Assembly (NCBI RefSeq): GCF_020080835.1
Contig: NC_058166.1
Coordinates: forward strand, 1,116,001 to 1,180,000
DNA length: 64,000 nucleotides
Direction of reading: 5' to 3'
From: Cotesia glomerata
Lineage: Eukaryota > Arthropoda > Insecta > Hymenoptera > Braconidae
Positions 1 to 11,225 of the stretch are shown here, in pieces (positions within the stretch are counted from its first letter, which is position 1; each line of letters begins with the position of its first letter). Under the pieces are notes generated by a model. The model did no database searches and had not been told where the DNA came from. It was given only the letters and a program-made list of their open reading frames with translations. Both the position numbers and the translations under genes were made by a program.

Positions 1-360
1 TATTATTATTATGATGAATGTTTAAAGAAGGATTTATGAATGTGTTAACGTTATATTACATGATTCAATAATTATTTTTTTTGATGATACAAGAAATCAA
101 ATTTCAAATAACGGAGATAAAGAAAGTGGGTTTATGGTTAGCTCTTGTCACTTATATTTACGGCTGGTATGTTTGTTTATTGAATTTATATATCATTGTC
201 ATATTTTTTTAATTATCATCATTTTTATTTTATTATTCTTTTAATCATTATTAATAGTATAAAAAATAATTATTGAAATATTTTTTATAATTTTTTAGTT
301 TATAAAATTTTCCGATAGAAATTATTTAAAATTTTATATATTAAAGATTTTTTAATAAAT
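1..360. other. AT-rich sequence, no gene seen
   Basis: Very AT-rich sequence beginning with a short TAT triplet run. I see no coding exon, RNA gene or recognisable element. Poly-T tracts become denser towards the right, where the TTTTCCGAATTTTC-type low-complexity block starts. Confidence 0.5.
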
Positions 361-1290
361 TTTTCTGTTTTTCATTTTTTTTTTCGAATTTTTTACAGAA
401 TTTTCCGAATTTTCAACAGTTGAAAAATTATAAAAAAGTGTTTAATAAATTGTAATCAATACTAACATTTCACAATTTTAAAAATTTTTCCGAATTTTTT
501 AAAGATTTTCCCGAATTTTCCAGAGAATTTTCCGAATTTTCAGCAGATAGAAAATTATGAACATTTTTTTTATAAATTATAAATAATACTAAAATTTTAC
601 AATTTTTAAAGTTTTTGAGAATTTTACGAATTTTCTAAAGAATTTCCCAAAGATTTTCCCGAATTTTCCAGTTTTTCGTAATTTTTTTTCATTAAAAAAT
701 TCATTTTTCATCCCTACAAAATACCAATTAAAAAACAAAATTTTCATTTTCAAATTTTCCATAGAATTTTCCTGATTTTCCGGAATTTTCATTATTTTCC
801 ATTATTAAAAAAAATTTTTCCGACTCATAATTTTCAGTATTTCTACAACAAACTTACTTTTTTTCCTAGTGAATAATCTCTAAATTTTCCACTAATTTTC
901 ACAATTTTCTTACGCATTAATTGTCTGAATTTTCCTACATTTTCCTGAATTTTCCAGCAATTAATCAAAATTTTCCGAGTCTTTCAAATATTTTTCACTA
1001 TTTTTATCTACCTTGTTAAATTTTCCTTACAATTTTCCTAGAATTTTCCCGAATTTTCCACAAAATTTTCCGACTTTTTTAACTTTTCCAAAATTTTTTC
1101 CTTTTTTCAAATTTGTTAAAATTTTTTTAGGTCATAAATTTTCCAATTTTTTCCGATATTTTCCATTAAATTTTTCGATTTTTTCTAAATTTTTTCCTTT
1201 TTTTCAAATCTTTCAAAATTTTTTTTGATCGAAAATTTTCTTCAAATGTCCCATAATTTTCTTCAAATTTTCCAACCATTTAAATTACTT
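361..1290. repeat. TTTTCC(G)AATTTTCC low-complexity block
   Basis: The words TTTTCCGAATTTTCC, AATTTTCC and AAATTTTCCGA recur every 15-40 bases without one fixed period. The short phenylalanine-rich or lysine-rich open frames here are by-products of the T and A tracts. The palindromic core GGAAAATTTTCC is the same word that dominates the 184-bp satellites further right, so this may be a decayed satellite block. Confidence 0.6.
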
Positions 1291-1370
1291 AAAAAAATTA
1301 TTCTCAGTCAAATTTAATAAAACTAAAATCAATTAAATAATTTATTTAAAATAATTTTTAAAAAATATTA

Positions 1371-2040
1371 TGAGAGTCTCCACATACGGGCACACATAAA
1401 ATTATTATTTTTTTTCTCCAATATAGATATATACTTACATATATATTTATATATAGACATATAGGATGAGACATCCAGATGTTTGAGATCCCTGTTTGTC
1501 AAGGCGTGACTCGGCACTTGCGCTTATATGTTATATGTTACACCAACTCCAATACTGTCTTTATTTCCACTCTAGTCTCAATACACATTATCCGTCTCTT
1601 TATATATTTATAACTTAAATTATACACATAAATATATATGTATAAGGGTTGATTATATATAACATACATTTATTTTCATTCAATAAAAGAAAATCATTCT
1701 TCATATTTTTTTATTGGGACATCGTATATATCAATTACGATCGATTGACCATGAGATTTTCTAACTTCTTCCAATTGGTAATAATTTATAAATTAAGGAG
1801 ATTAGTAATTTACTGCTGTGACTAATCTAATTTATTGTTTTTTATACTATACCATAGTTTTAGTTAGAAAATTTTCTAGGTAGTAATTTTTGATTCTTTA
1901 AAAATTATCCTTAAATCAATAGTTTTCCAGATATTAAGCTTTTTAGATTGAAAAATCGAATTTTTGGAAAATTTCTTAACTTTTGCTTTTTAAATGATGA
2001 TTGCATGGTAGAAAATAAATGAAAATAGAAAAGTTGGGAG
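1371..2040. other. Non-repetitive spacer with TATA microsatellites
   Basis: Mostly single-copy-looking sequence between the low-complexity block and the first 184-bp array. It contains AT/ATAT microsatellite stretches near 1420-1465 and 1610-1665, and a slightly richer island near 1466-1560. No exon with convincing splice sites was found. Confidence 0.4.
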
Positions 2041-2900
2041 TGTTTGGGTTAAGACATTTTTCGGGCTACAATTTTGGTTTGAACAAAAATTTTCCTAAAA
2101 TTGATATTTTCCGAGTTATTGAGCCTAAAAGATTAAAAAATCAAATTTTTGGAAAATTTACTAAATTTTTTTTTAGAAAACTTTAAGTCACTGAAAAATT
2201 CAGATAATTATAAAAAATAGGAAGTTTTTGGTTAGGAAATTTTCCGGGTTATAATTTTTGATTCTTTAAAAATTTCCCTAAAATTGATATTTTCCAAGAT
2301 GTTGAGCTTAAAAGATTGAAAAGTCAAAATTTGGAAAATTTACAAAATTTTGTTTTTAAAAACTCTATAAGTCCTTAAGAAATCCATGGAAGTATGGAAA
2401 ATAGGAGGTTTTTAGTTAGGAAATTTTCCGGGCTACAATTTTGGTTTGAACAAAAATTTTCCTAAAATTGATAGTTTTCCAGATGTTGAGCTTAAAAGAT
2501 TGAAAAGTCAAAATTTGGAAAATTTACAAAATTTTATTTTTAAAAACTCTATAAGTTCTTAAAAAATCTATGGAAGTATAGAAAATAGGAGGTTTTTGGT
2601 TAGGAAATTTTCCGGGCTACAATTTTGGTCTGAACAAAAATTTTCCTAAAATTGATAGTTTTCCAGATGTTGAGCTTAAAAGATTGAAAAGTCAAAATTT
2701 GGAAAATTTACAAAATTTTATTTTTAAAAACTCTATAAGTCCTTAAAAAATCCATGGAAGTATGGAAAATAGGAGGTTTTTGGTTAGGAAATTTTCCGGG
2801 CTACAATTTAAGCCTGATTAAAAATTTTCCTAAAATCAATATTTTCCGAGATAAAAAGCTTTAAAGTTTGAAAAAGCAAAATTAAATGACAAAAAAATGA
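2041..2900 (+). repeat. 184-bp satellite array, forward orientation
   Basis: Five head-to-tail monomers. The landmark CCGGGCTAC (with small variants) falls at 2060, 2244, 2428, 2612 and 2796, so the period is exactly 184 bases each time. Each monomer carries GGTTAGGAAATTTTCCGGGC, then CTAAAATTGATA..TTTTCC, then a region ending AAAACTCTATAAG. The middle copies are nearly identical, which implies recent homogenisation by unequal exchange or gene conversion. Copies of the same family occur in the opposite orientation at 3430-4045 and again forward at 5940-6780. Confidence 0.93.
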
Positions 2901-3425
2901 GAAAAAGTTTTTAAAAATCAATAATATTATTTAAAAAAATAAATACGGTAGATATTGATAATAAAATTTAACATATGAGGATTGTAGTATCGAGTGTGTG
3001 TCAAAACACATGATGTGATGCCTGTGGGTATGAAAGAGGAAATCGCAGCGGGGGCGCCATAAAAATATTTTTAGACGTGAGAAGAAGATCTTTGGAGTCT
3101 GTCGGAGTTGTGGAAAGGATAGGATGAGAATTAAAAAAAAATATATGTGTATTTCGAAAAAATAAAGAAAAAGATTAAGAAGACGAAATAATAAAAGTAA
3201 AAAGGTCACAAGAAAAAGAGGAAACGGCTTAGACGAATGATCGGAAGACTTAAAGCCACGTGCAACCGATACAGCTGCATTTTTTAGCTTTTTTTAACTT
3301 TATTTTACGTCTATACGTTTTTTGCCCCGGCCTTCTTTACTTACTAAATACTTACCCTCTATTTAATTATTATTTAGCTAGTTATTCCTTTATTTGTTAA
3401 GATTTTCGAGTTTTTGGTCTTTATA
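2901..3425. other. Hinge between opposed satellite arrays
   Basis: About 500 bases separate the forward array from the inverted one. The segment is richer in GC near 2990-3130 (it includes a GGGGGCGCC stretch around 3050) and purine-rich after 3150. I find no exon with splice signals and no repeat copy elsewhere in the window. Confidence 0.4.
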
Positions 3426-4045
3426 GCTTGATATCTCGAAAACTATCAATTTTAGCAAAAATTATACTAAACATTTTTTGTAGCCCGGAAAATTTCCTAA
3501 CTTATGATGGTATTATTTTTAAATTTTTATTTATTTTTTACGGAGTAATTAGCTTTTAGAAAAGCGAAGAAAAATAGATTTTCCGAAAATTTGACATTTT
3601 GATGATTAAAGCTTGATATCTGAAAAACTATCAATTTTAGGAAAAATTTTAATTACCTAAATTGTAGCCCGGAAAATTTCCTATTTTCCATTACTATCTG
3701 CATTTTCCAACGTCTTATAGAGTTTTCTAAGAACGAAATTTAGTAAATTTTCAAAAAAATTGATTTTTTAATCTTCTAAGTTCATTATCTCGGAAAATAT
3801 CAATTTTAGGGAAATTCTCATTCAAACCAAAATTGTAGTCCGGAAAATTTCCTAACCAAAAATTTCCTATTTTCCATAATTATCTGCATTTTCCAACAAT
3901 TTATAGTTTTCTACAAACAAAATTTAGAAAATTTTCTAAAAATCTGACTTTTTATCTTTTAAGCTCAATATCTCAGTAAATATCAATTTTAGGAAAATTT
4001 TCACTCAGATTAAAATTGTAGCCCGGAAAATTTCCTAACTTACAA
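3426..4045 (-). repeat. Satellite array, inverted orientation; left arm of large palindrome
   Basis: Reverse-complement copies of the 184-bp family. The landmark GTAGCCCGG (or GTAGTCCGG) places monomer boundaries at 3484, 3668, 3839 and 4022, so the steps are 184, 171 and 183. The same order of steps is found, mirrored, at 5966-6508 (186, 171, 185). The shortened 171-base step and private variants such as TCCGGACTAC are shared, so this block and 5940-6400 are arms of one inverted repeat, not independent arrays. Confidence 0.9.
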
Positions 4046-4076
4046 CAGTATAATTTGTAAACTTTTATCCACAGAT

Positions 4077-4137
4077 TCGGTAGAATCTGGCGCCAAGTTC
4101 CGTTCAAATCCGTTGTAAACGGAGCGCCAGACTACCG
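4077..4137. repeat. Short imperfect inverted repeat with GGCGCC
   Basis: CGGTAG..TCTGGCGCC..TTCCGTT on the left is answered by AACGGAGCGCCAGA.CTACCG on the right, with a loop of roughly a dozen bases, so the segment can form a stem of about 20 pairs. It contains a GTTCAAATCC word resembling a tRNA B box, but no A box or cloverleaf accompanies it. Confidence 0.65.
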
Positions 4138-4606
4138 AGTGTGTTTACTGTAAGCAGAACGGTATTTCGAGGTTGCAAAATTTTATTTAATTCTACGGTA
4201 CTTCTTGTTCCTAAATTTTATATTACAACAGTAATTCATACTTTATTTTACTGATATCAATTAATTATATTCAATTATAACAATTAATCTACTTGAAATT
4301 ATTAAATTTTATCAGCACAAACTATAGCAAGCTCAAAAATTTCGATCCTGACTTTTTTTCGATGTAAAAAGTGACATGCCACAGACTAAGTAATTCGAGA
4401 ATGCATGGTAATAGTCCAATAGATGGGAAACTACAGTTAAAAAAATAAATTTTACAGCTTGCATCTACACCCGCCAGGGTGCGCTGCAATTATTTTTACA
4501 TAAACTGTAGCTTCAAGGGGATAGTTTGCTATAAAAAATGCAGCCAACTTGAGATTTAAGTTGGTACCAATTGCAAATTTTTATTATAATTACAAAAAAT
4601 ACTGAA

Positions 4607-5351
4607 ATCCGAACAAAAACAGTTTCACTGTAAAAAAATCGCGCCAAGTCCACGTTCATAAGACTATTAAGAAAAAAAATTTTTATTTCTTTACAAAAAG
4701 ATATAAAATAAAAAATTAAAAAATCAAAGTAACCGATATGGTTGTATATGATTTTTGGACATTAAAAAAAATTTTGTTGTAAATTTAAAAATTAAAAGAA
4801 ACAATTTTGGAACGTACTTGGTGTGCGTCATTGTGTACTTCAATTTTTTTTAAAAGTCCTAGTAGATAGATTTTAGGAATTTCATAAAAAGTGAAATATT
4901 TCGTAACCACGCACACTAAATACGTTCCAAAATTGTTTCTTTTAATTTTTAAATTTACAACAAAATTTTTTTTAATTTCCGAAAATCATATACAACCATA
5001 TCGGTTACTTGGATTTTTTAATTTTTTATTTTATATCTTTTTGTAAAGAAATAAATAGTATATTACACACCTAGGGAAGTAAAGTAAGAAATGTCTCAGA
5101 TCACATGTAATTGTTGGCCGAGGCGAAGCCGAGGTCAACAAACATGTGATCTGAGGCTTTCTTATTTACTTCCCGAGGAGTGTATACTATTTTTTTGTCC
5201 GACGAAGGCGGAAAGCGGCAACTTAGTTTAGCGCAGCGGGACGAAAGTTGCCACTTTCCGCCCGGAGGGCAAAAAAATTTTTTTTCTTAATAGTCTTATG
5301 AACGTGGACTTGGCGCGATTTTTTTACAGTGAAACTGTTTTTGTTCGGATT
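4607..5351. mobile_element. Palindromic foldback/MITE-like element
   Basis: The left end begins ATCCGAACAAAAACAGTTTC followed by ACTGTAAAAAAATCGCGCCA, and the right end is its near-perfect reverse complement, ending at GTTCGGAT. The arms run inward for about 220 bases to GGAACGTA..GTGTGCG on the left (about 4829) and CGCACAC..TACGTTCC on the right (from about 4905), leaving a loop of about 75 bases. There is no internal reading frame, as expected for a non-autonomous foldback or MITE. The right arm is interrupted by a separate GC-richer insertion (5056-5270). The superfamily is not assignable because I cannot identify target-site duplications with confidence. It sits in the loop of the larger 3.6-6.4 kb palindrome. 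Confidence 0.85.
5056..5270. mobile_element. GC-richer double-hairpin insertion inside the foldback arm
   Basis: This stretch is absent from the left arm of the surrounding palindrome: the left arm reads straight through where the right arm is split after GTAAAGAAATAAA. It holds two stems. The first pairs ATAGTATA..GGGAAGTAAA..CTCAGATCACATGT with its reverse complement ending about 5192. The second pairs GGCGGAAAGCGGCAACTT with AAGTTGCCACTTTCCGCC. The first loop contains a CCGAGGC / GCCGAGG direct duplication. The higher GC content and double hairpin suggest a small independent mobile or structured-RNA unit. No reading frame is present. Confidence 0.75.
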
Positions 5352-5940
5352 GATTTTTTACTGAGAAATTGAAGAAAAATAGAAAGCCACAAAATTTTCC
5401 GAAAATTCGTATTTTCCGATGTTTAATCGCAAAAATCTGAAAGATTATCATCTGAAACCAATTTCTAGGGATAAAAACTAATATCTGTTGAAATCCTTAA
5501 CCGGAAATGTAGTTAAATGACATATTAGCTACAATAGAATAATAGATACGTAAGTTTTAATACGAGCAAGTAGCAGATCACGGTAAAAAATAGGCAATTA
5601 ACGTAAAATTACCAATAATTACATTACAACGATACATTATTTATTGTTATCGTGTGTTTAACGTTACATTGTGATACAATAGATTACAAAAAAGTGTGTG
5701 GGCGTGGTTGAGACCAAGTGGGCGGAGTTTTTTGTTAAAGATTCGCGTGTCATCGCGCATGTCTTTTTTTACAATTCGATGTCCATTATCTCAATGACTT
5801 TATTTTAGAAACTAAATGTTTTATTGCATTGTCTGATGTGAAATTAAATGAGCTACCAAATATACTATTTGCTGCAAAAGTTCAAGGCGACATTTTCCAA
5901 TGAGATTTCAACGATTTTTCTGTGTTAAAGTCAACACATG
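5352..5940. other. Spacer inside the large palindrome
   Basis: Non-repetitive spacer completing the loop of the 3.6-6.4 kb inverted repeat. It includes a GC-richer patch at about 5698-5745 with the paired words GGGCGTGG and GGGCGGAG. No exon was recognised. Confidence 0.4.
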
Positions 5941-6780
5941 AGTATGTCAATGGATAGGAAATTTTCCGGGCTACAATTTTGGTCTGAGTAAAAATTTTCC
6001 TAAAATTGATATTTTCCGAGTTATTGAGCTTCAATAATTGAAAAATCAAATTTTTGGAAAATTTATTGAATTTTGTTTAAAAAAAACTCTATAAGTCGTT
6101 GGAAAATTCAGATAATTATAGAAAATAGGAGATTTTTGGTTAGGAAATTTTCCGGACTACAATTTTGGTCTGAATGAGAATTTCCCTAAAATTGATATTT
6201 TCCGAGATAATGAACTTAGAAGATTAAAAAAGCAATTTTTTTGAAAATTTACTAAATTTTGTTCTTAGAAAACTCTATAAGACGTTGGAAAATGCAGATA
6301 GTAATGGAAAATAGGAAATTTTCCGGGCTACAATTTTAGTTTCTCTAAAAATTTTCCTAAAATTGATATTTTTATAGATATTACGCTTCAAAGATTAAAA
6401 ATTAAAATTTTCGAAAAATTTACAAAATTTTTCATAGAAAACTCTATAAGCCGTTGGAAAATGCAGAAAATTATAAAAAAATAGGTTGTTTTTGGTTAGG
6501 AAATTTTCCAGGCTACAATTTTAATCTGAAACAAAATTTTCCTAAAATTAATAGTTTTCCAGATAATTGAGCTTTAAAGATTAAAAACTCGAATTTTTGT
6601 AAAATTTCCTAATTTTTGTTTTTAAAAAAGCTATTTCTCGCCGAAAAATCATTGAAAATCAACAACTTAGGATACTATTGGTTAGGAAATTTTCCGGGTA
6701 ATAATTACCTAAGATCAAAATTTTCCTAAACTCAATATTTTTCACAATATCGCACTTTTTGTACCCAGCTTCATGTAAAA
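5941..6780 (+). repeat. Satellite array, forward; right arm of large palindrome
   Basis: Monomer landmarks CCGG(G/A)CTAC fall at 5966, 6152, 6323, 6508 and 6694. The second and third monomers are almost base-for-base the reverse complement of 3670-4020. Shared features are the variant TCCGGACTAC, the run GAGAATTTCCCTAAAATTG and the shortened 171-base step. Beyond about 6400 the match to the left arm fades. No coding content. Confidence 0.9.
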
Positions 6781-7255
6781 AGATATTTTATCTCAAGGTC
6801 ATTTAAAATTTTCCGCCATTCTATTGGAAAAATAAATTTTCTGAAAAGTCAATTCGTTCGTAAATTTCCCGCCCGACAATTTTTGTCCCTATGACTTTTT
6901 TGAAATTTCTTATTATTTAAAAGCAAAACCAAAAAAAGTAAAAAGTAACACATGAGTAATTACATTATTGTTTTAAACGGCTTGAAAAAAAAAAACTTCA
7001 AGACTGCAGTAATGGCGGGTGTGCAGTGAAGCGTATATCCTTTAATGCAATAATCACACGTCAGCGAGGCACTTAATGATTTATAAGTAAAAGAAAAAAA
7101 ACATTAGATGAGTGATTTTTTTTGTTTTCGATGCCCGGACGCGTCTCACGGTTCCGAGGGGTGAATATTGATAAGTACTTTTTAAATTACCTTTGAAAAA
7201 CATTCTCTGCCTTAGTTTTTCACTGTCTCAAGCCTTAAGTACCAGATAATGACTC
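6781..7255. other. Spacer, no gene seen
   Basis: Mixed AT-rich sequence with a richer patch near 7000-7170. I see no repeat copies, splice-bounded exon or RNA gene. Confidence 0.4.
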
Positions 7256-8170
7256 GCACGTGCTCAAAATACCAAATTATCACTTAATCTCTTACAAAAA
7301 TTACAGATATCTCCGGAACTTACAGGCCGATCTGTACCGGCCAGGGTCCATTCGATTTATTGACTCAAAGACTACCAAAAAGGTCCTTACTAGTTTTCCG
7401 ATCCGACCGATAGGTCCCGAGATATCCACGGTCAAAGTTCAAAAGTCAGATCGCAACTTAACACAGAGTTTCTTTTATAAGATCGCGGATTTCTCCGGAA
7501 CTTACAGGCCGATCTGAATCGGCCAAAGTTCATTGGATTCTTTGGCTCAAGGACTATCTGAGAGGTCAATGACTTTTTTGATCTGACCCATAGGTTCCAA
7601 GTTATCGTCAATTTAGAAAACTTCAATTTTTGTTTTTCGTAATTTTTACCCAAAAAAATACGTTTTTGGCTCTATTTTGAAAACTTACTTGCCGATTCGA
7701 ATCAAATAATTTTTTTTGGATTCCTTGGATCAAGGACTTTTCAAAAGGTCAATGACATTTTTTATCCAAGCCATAAATTCCGAGTTATCGTCAAAATAGT
7801 AAACTTCAATTTCTAGTTTTCGTAATTTTGATCCAAAAAAATCACTTTTTTGGCTTTAATTTGAAAACTAACTTATCGATTTGAACTAAATAATTTTTGT
7901 TGGATTTCTTGGGTCAAGGACTATCTAAAAGCTCAATGGCCTTTTCAATTTGACCCATAGGTTCCAAGTTATCGTCAATTTAGAAAACTTCAATTTCCGA
8001 TTTTCGTAATTTTGACAAAAAAAAAATCACTTTTTTGGCTCTATTTTAAAAACTTACTTGCCGATTTGAACCAAATAATTTTTTTTGGATTCTTTGGGAC
8101 ATTTACTACAAAAAAAGTCTTAGTAACTTTTTGATAGGGACAATAGATTCCGAGTTATCGGGCCCGATAA
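7256..8170 (+). repeat. Satellite family 2, 182-185 bp monomers
   Basis: About five head-to-tail monomers. The GGATTC/GGATTT landmark falls at about 7353, 7535, 7717, 7902 and 8087 (steps 182, 182, 185, 185). Monomers share CCGAT.TGAA.C, GGATTC.TTGG.TCAAGGACT, GGTCAATGAC and GAGTTATCGTCAATTTAGAAA. The first copy is most divergent and GC-richer (GGCCGATCTGTACCGGCC). The GAGTTATCG..TTTAGAAA segment parallels the core of the other ~184-bp families. Short open frames over this block are accidental. Confidence 0.85.
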
Positions 8171-8562
8171 ATAATAGTTAGTAAAATGAAAAATAATATC
8201 GTTAAGAGTTTAAAAATAAAAACTATGAAAGAATAATAAAGAGGAGGGAAACGTAAAAGGGCGCCCTCGAACCGTCGGCTATAATAGACAGCGATTGGTA
8301 CAGATGGCCTGTGTGCCCGTACTTGTCACGTCACGTCCGGACGAATTTACATGCGTAAAATGATAGCATGTAAGCATACCAGCTCTCACATCCACTCAAC
8401 ACACGTTATGTTTATTATACAAACGTCATACGTTACTTCCGAGTTTTATCGATTTTCGTTAACAACCTAAATTCGTTATCTTTCTCGCCTTCGGACGAAA
8501 TTTATTCCGAAACTCGTGAGAGGATTTTTTTTTATAAAAAAAAAAATAGAAATTGATACCCC
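8171..8562. other. Unique spacer
   Basis: Single-copy-looking sequence with a GC-richer island at about 8240-8420 (GGGCGCCCTCGAACC and CACGTCACGTCCGGACG). It is promoter-like in composition only; no adjacent exon was found. Confidence 0.35.
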
Positions 8563-9406
8563 TAAATATTAGTTCCAAAAAGCTAGTCATAGCTCAGGTT
8601 ATAATTTTTCTATCGAGTCCTAATAGGTATCAATCGATTTGTTGGGAAAAATACTATAAATTTAGTCTTTGAATTTTTAGGAGCGATAGTTTAAAAGCTA
8701 TCCTGATTAAAAAATCGAAAGTGATGCAAGGCACATGCTACCAAGCATCCTGCTAACTACATAAATGAACATATCTCTGGTTCTAACTGTCCTATCGAGT
8801 CCTAATAAGTCTCATTCGATTCCTCGGTCTAAATACTAAAAATTTAGTAATCAACATTTTTTTTCATAGGCTCGATAGTTTAAAAGTTATCCTGATTAAA
8901 AAATCAAAATAGTTAAATCCTCAAATCACCCTATCGAACATAATTAATTACAAAAATAACGATAACTCCTAATCTAATCAGCCGATCAACTCCTACCAAG
9001 TATCATTAGATTCCTTGTCCTAAATACTACAACTTTCCTAATAAATACTTTTTTCCTAGGAGCGATAGTTTAAAAGTTATCCTGATCCAAAAATCAAGAG
9101 TTGATGCATGCAACCCGTTACCATGCATCCTGCTTACTACATAAATTACGATAACTCCTAATCTAATTAGCCGATCGACTCCTCGAAGGTCTCATTCGAT
9201 TCCTTATTTCAAACACTACAAAATTATCCATTGACTTTTTCTCTAGGATCGATAGTTTCAAAGTTATACTCATTTTTTTCCAAAAGTCCCCAAAAAAGCC
9301 AAGGGCCCATAACCTGTAGCACGTAAGAAGTACCAAACAATAACCCGAAATATCGTTAATATAAATGATTAAATACATATATCTCGGGAATTTATAAATT
9401 ATATCT
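8563..9406 (+). repeat. Left arm (844 bp) of a near-identical inverted repeat
   Basis: Reads TAAATATTAG..CCAAAAAG to ATAAATTATATCT. Its reverse complement occupies 11705-12548, and both arms are 844 bases. In about 175 bases compared by eye around 8700-8875 I count five mismatches. Internally the arm is itself a ~188-bp tandem array, with CGATAGT at 8684, 8873, 9063 and 9250. The apparent protein frame at its right end recurs in the other arm only because of the duplication. The loop is 9407-11704. Confidence 0.95.
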
Positions 9407-10100
9407 AAAGTAAGAGCCCCAATTATTGACACTATAAGAGACAAAGTTATGAGCTGGTTTGATCAACTGGTGCTTTATTTTTTTTTTAACAATTAATATT
9501 TAATATTTTGAACTGAGTAATTTTTTTCAATTTTTTAATTAATTAGAATTTAATAAAAATTTATATGATAGTTATTCTTATGAAAGATAATTAAATATAT
9601 TTAAAAATAATTTAAGGTGACAATATTTAGACCCCTGTCAATAATTGGGGCTTTTATATATATTTTTTACGTAAAAAAAAAAATTATTGAATATTCTGAG
9701 AAGAGTAATAAACCTCAGAAAGAGACTAGTGTAGCTCAGATTTATAGCCACTCAAACACTGATAATGATTTAACGATAAAATAATAAAAAAATCTCCGAT
9801 AAAATCCTCGTGAATAAATAAACTCGTTTGTATTGGAATTGTCGGTAATTAAAGTACCGAAAAACTATATCACAAAAGCCACACTAGCGTCTATTGTTAT
9901 TATTATTAAATATAAAAATATGGGAAAAAAGAACGCACGTTGATAAGCAACCGGATGGTAACCGCGACCAAGCGTTACTAACGGTGCTCCGGTCTATCGC
10001 CGATACAGTCCCATTTTTCGAGTACAAACTATTGATTTTAGATTTTTTTTACATATTTAAATGCCTTTAAATCCTCTCCGATATCTCTTTCCGCGATTTC
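9407..10100. other. AT-rich outer loop sequence
   Basis: Loop of the 8.56-12.55 kb palindrome, mainly AT-rich with poly-A tracts. There is a richer patch at 9935-10015 (ACCGCGACCAAGCGTTACTAACG). No exon, RNA gene or repeat copy was recognised. Confidence 0.4.
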
Positions 10101-10620
10101 CACAAAAATGGTTCAATTTACCCCCGATAGCTCGGTTCTATCGAAAAGTGCTATATACACTTTTATAGTGCTTGAGACAACAAATCGAATGCGTCCAACC
10201 CGGTCAAGATCAGACCATTAGCTTTCGAGTTATCGGCGATTGAATTTTTACTCTCTGTTAAGTTGCTCTATTTGCACCCGACTTTGATAGCAATTATCTC
10301 GGAAACTATGAGAGATATTTAAAAAATGATAAGGACATTTTTTGTAGTCCTTAAGTCAGAGAATCTAAAAAATTTGGTCCGGTTAAAATGCGACGATTAG
10401 TTTTCAAAATATGACCAAAAATGTAATTATTTTTGTGGAAAATTCGAATTTAGCGGAGGATATTTTCTAAATTGACAATATCTTGGAAACTATTGATCGG
10501 ATTAAAAAGGTTGTAAGGACCTTTTTGGTAGTTTAGGACCTAAATATTCTAAAAAAAATTAGTTGGTAAAAATTAGATGGTTAGTTGTGGAGCTAGACGA
10601 ATTTGAAACTAAAAAAATGG
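10101..10620 (+). repeat. Inner diverged satellite block, ~184-bp step
   Basis: Contains two copies of TCT(C/T)GGAAACTAT, at 10297 and 10481, exactly 184 apart, each followed about 40 bases later by a GGAC.TTTTT.GTAGT segment. The first 300 bases pair, as a diverged inverted repeat (about 70% by eye), with 10960-11225. This nests a second, older palindrome in the loop of the nearly perfect 8.56/11.7 kb palindrome. Confidence 0.75.
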
Positions 10621-10959
10621 GATTAATTGTATTCTTGACGGAAATCTCCGAATCTTGTTAAAGAAAATCCAGTAAGCCAATTTAAAATTAACGCTAAATA
10701 CTGGACACGTACGTCCGGCTAATGGAGTCACTAATGGAGAAATGGAGTCCTACAAAACGGATCTGAGTCAGAGTTTCTGCTTTTGCCGGATGTTTGTCTC
10801 AGTAATTGTAATACTAGATTAATTACCGAGTTTATTATGAACTCTTTAACTTACTAAGTCTATTTCGTGAGACTACAAACCATTCTCTAGTTTTTAAAAT
10901 CCCTAAAATCCTCAATTTCGTCATTTTGACCCTAAAAATAAATTTAAACTCAAATTTTT

Positions 10960-11225
10960 TAGAAACCTGTCCAACTTTCCCGACTTATGAATATTTTATC
11001 TAAGTCTTCAGACTCTTGCCTACAAAAAAAGTCCTTATCACTTTTTCAATATCTCGCATAGTTTCTGAGGTATTGTTATTTAAATCGAGTGCGAATATCG
11101 CAACTTAATAAAGAGTAAAAATTTAATTGTCGATAACTTGGAGGCTAATTTGCCGATCTTGACCGGGTTGGGCTCATTCGTTTCGTTGTTTTGAACACTA
11201 CAAAAAATGTTTGGGAAGTTTTCAA
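10960..11225 (-). repeat. Inner palindrome, right arm
   Basis: Reverse complement of the 10140-10395 block. Shared landmarks, given here in the orientation of that left arm, are CCAACCCGGTCAAGATC, TTTTTACTCT.T.TTAAGTTGC, GAAACTATG.GAGATAT and ATAAGGAC.TTTTTTGTAG. It is more diverged than the outer arms, so the two palindromes have different histories or conversion rates. Confidence 0.75.

Noticed and set aside
4095..4130. tRNA or tRNA-SINE
   Set aside because: A B-box-like GTTCAAATCC is present but no A box, anticodon arm or acceptor pairing.
9163..9444. Protein-like frame found twice (also 11610-11948 on the other strand)
   Set aside because: Its recurrence is fully explained by the 844-bp inverted repeat. 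It runs through ~188-bp satellite submonomers and resembles no family I know.
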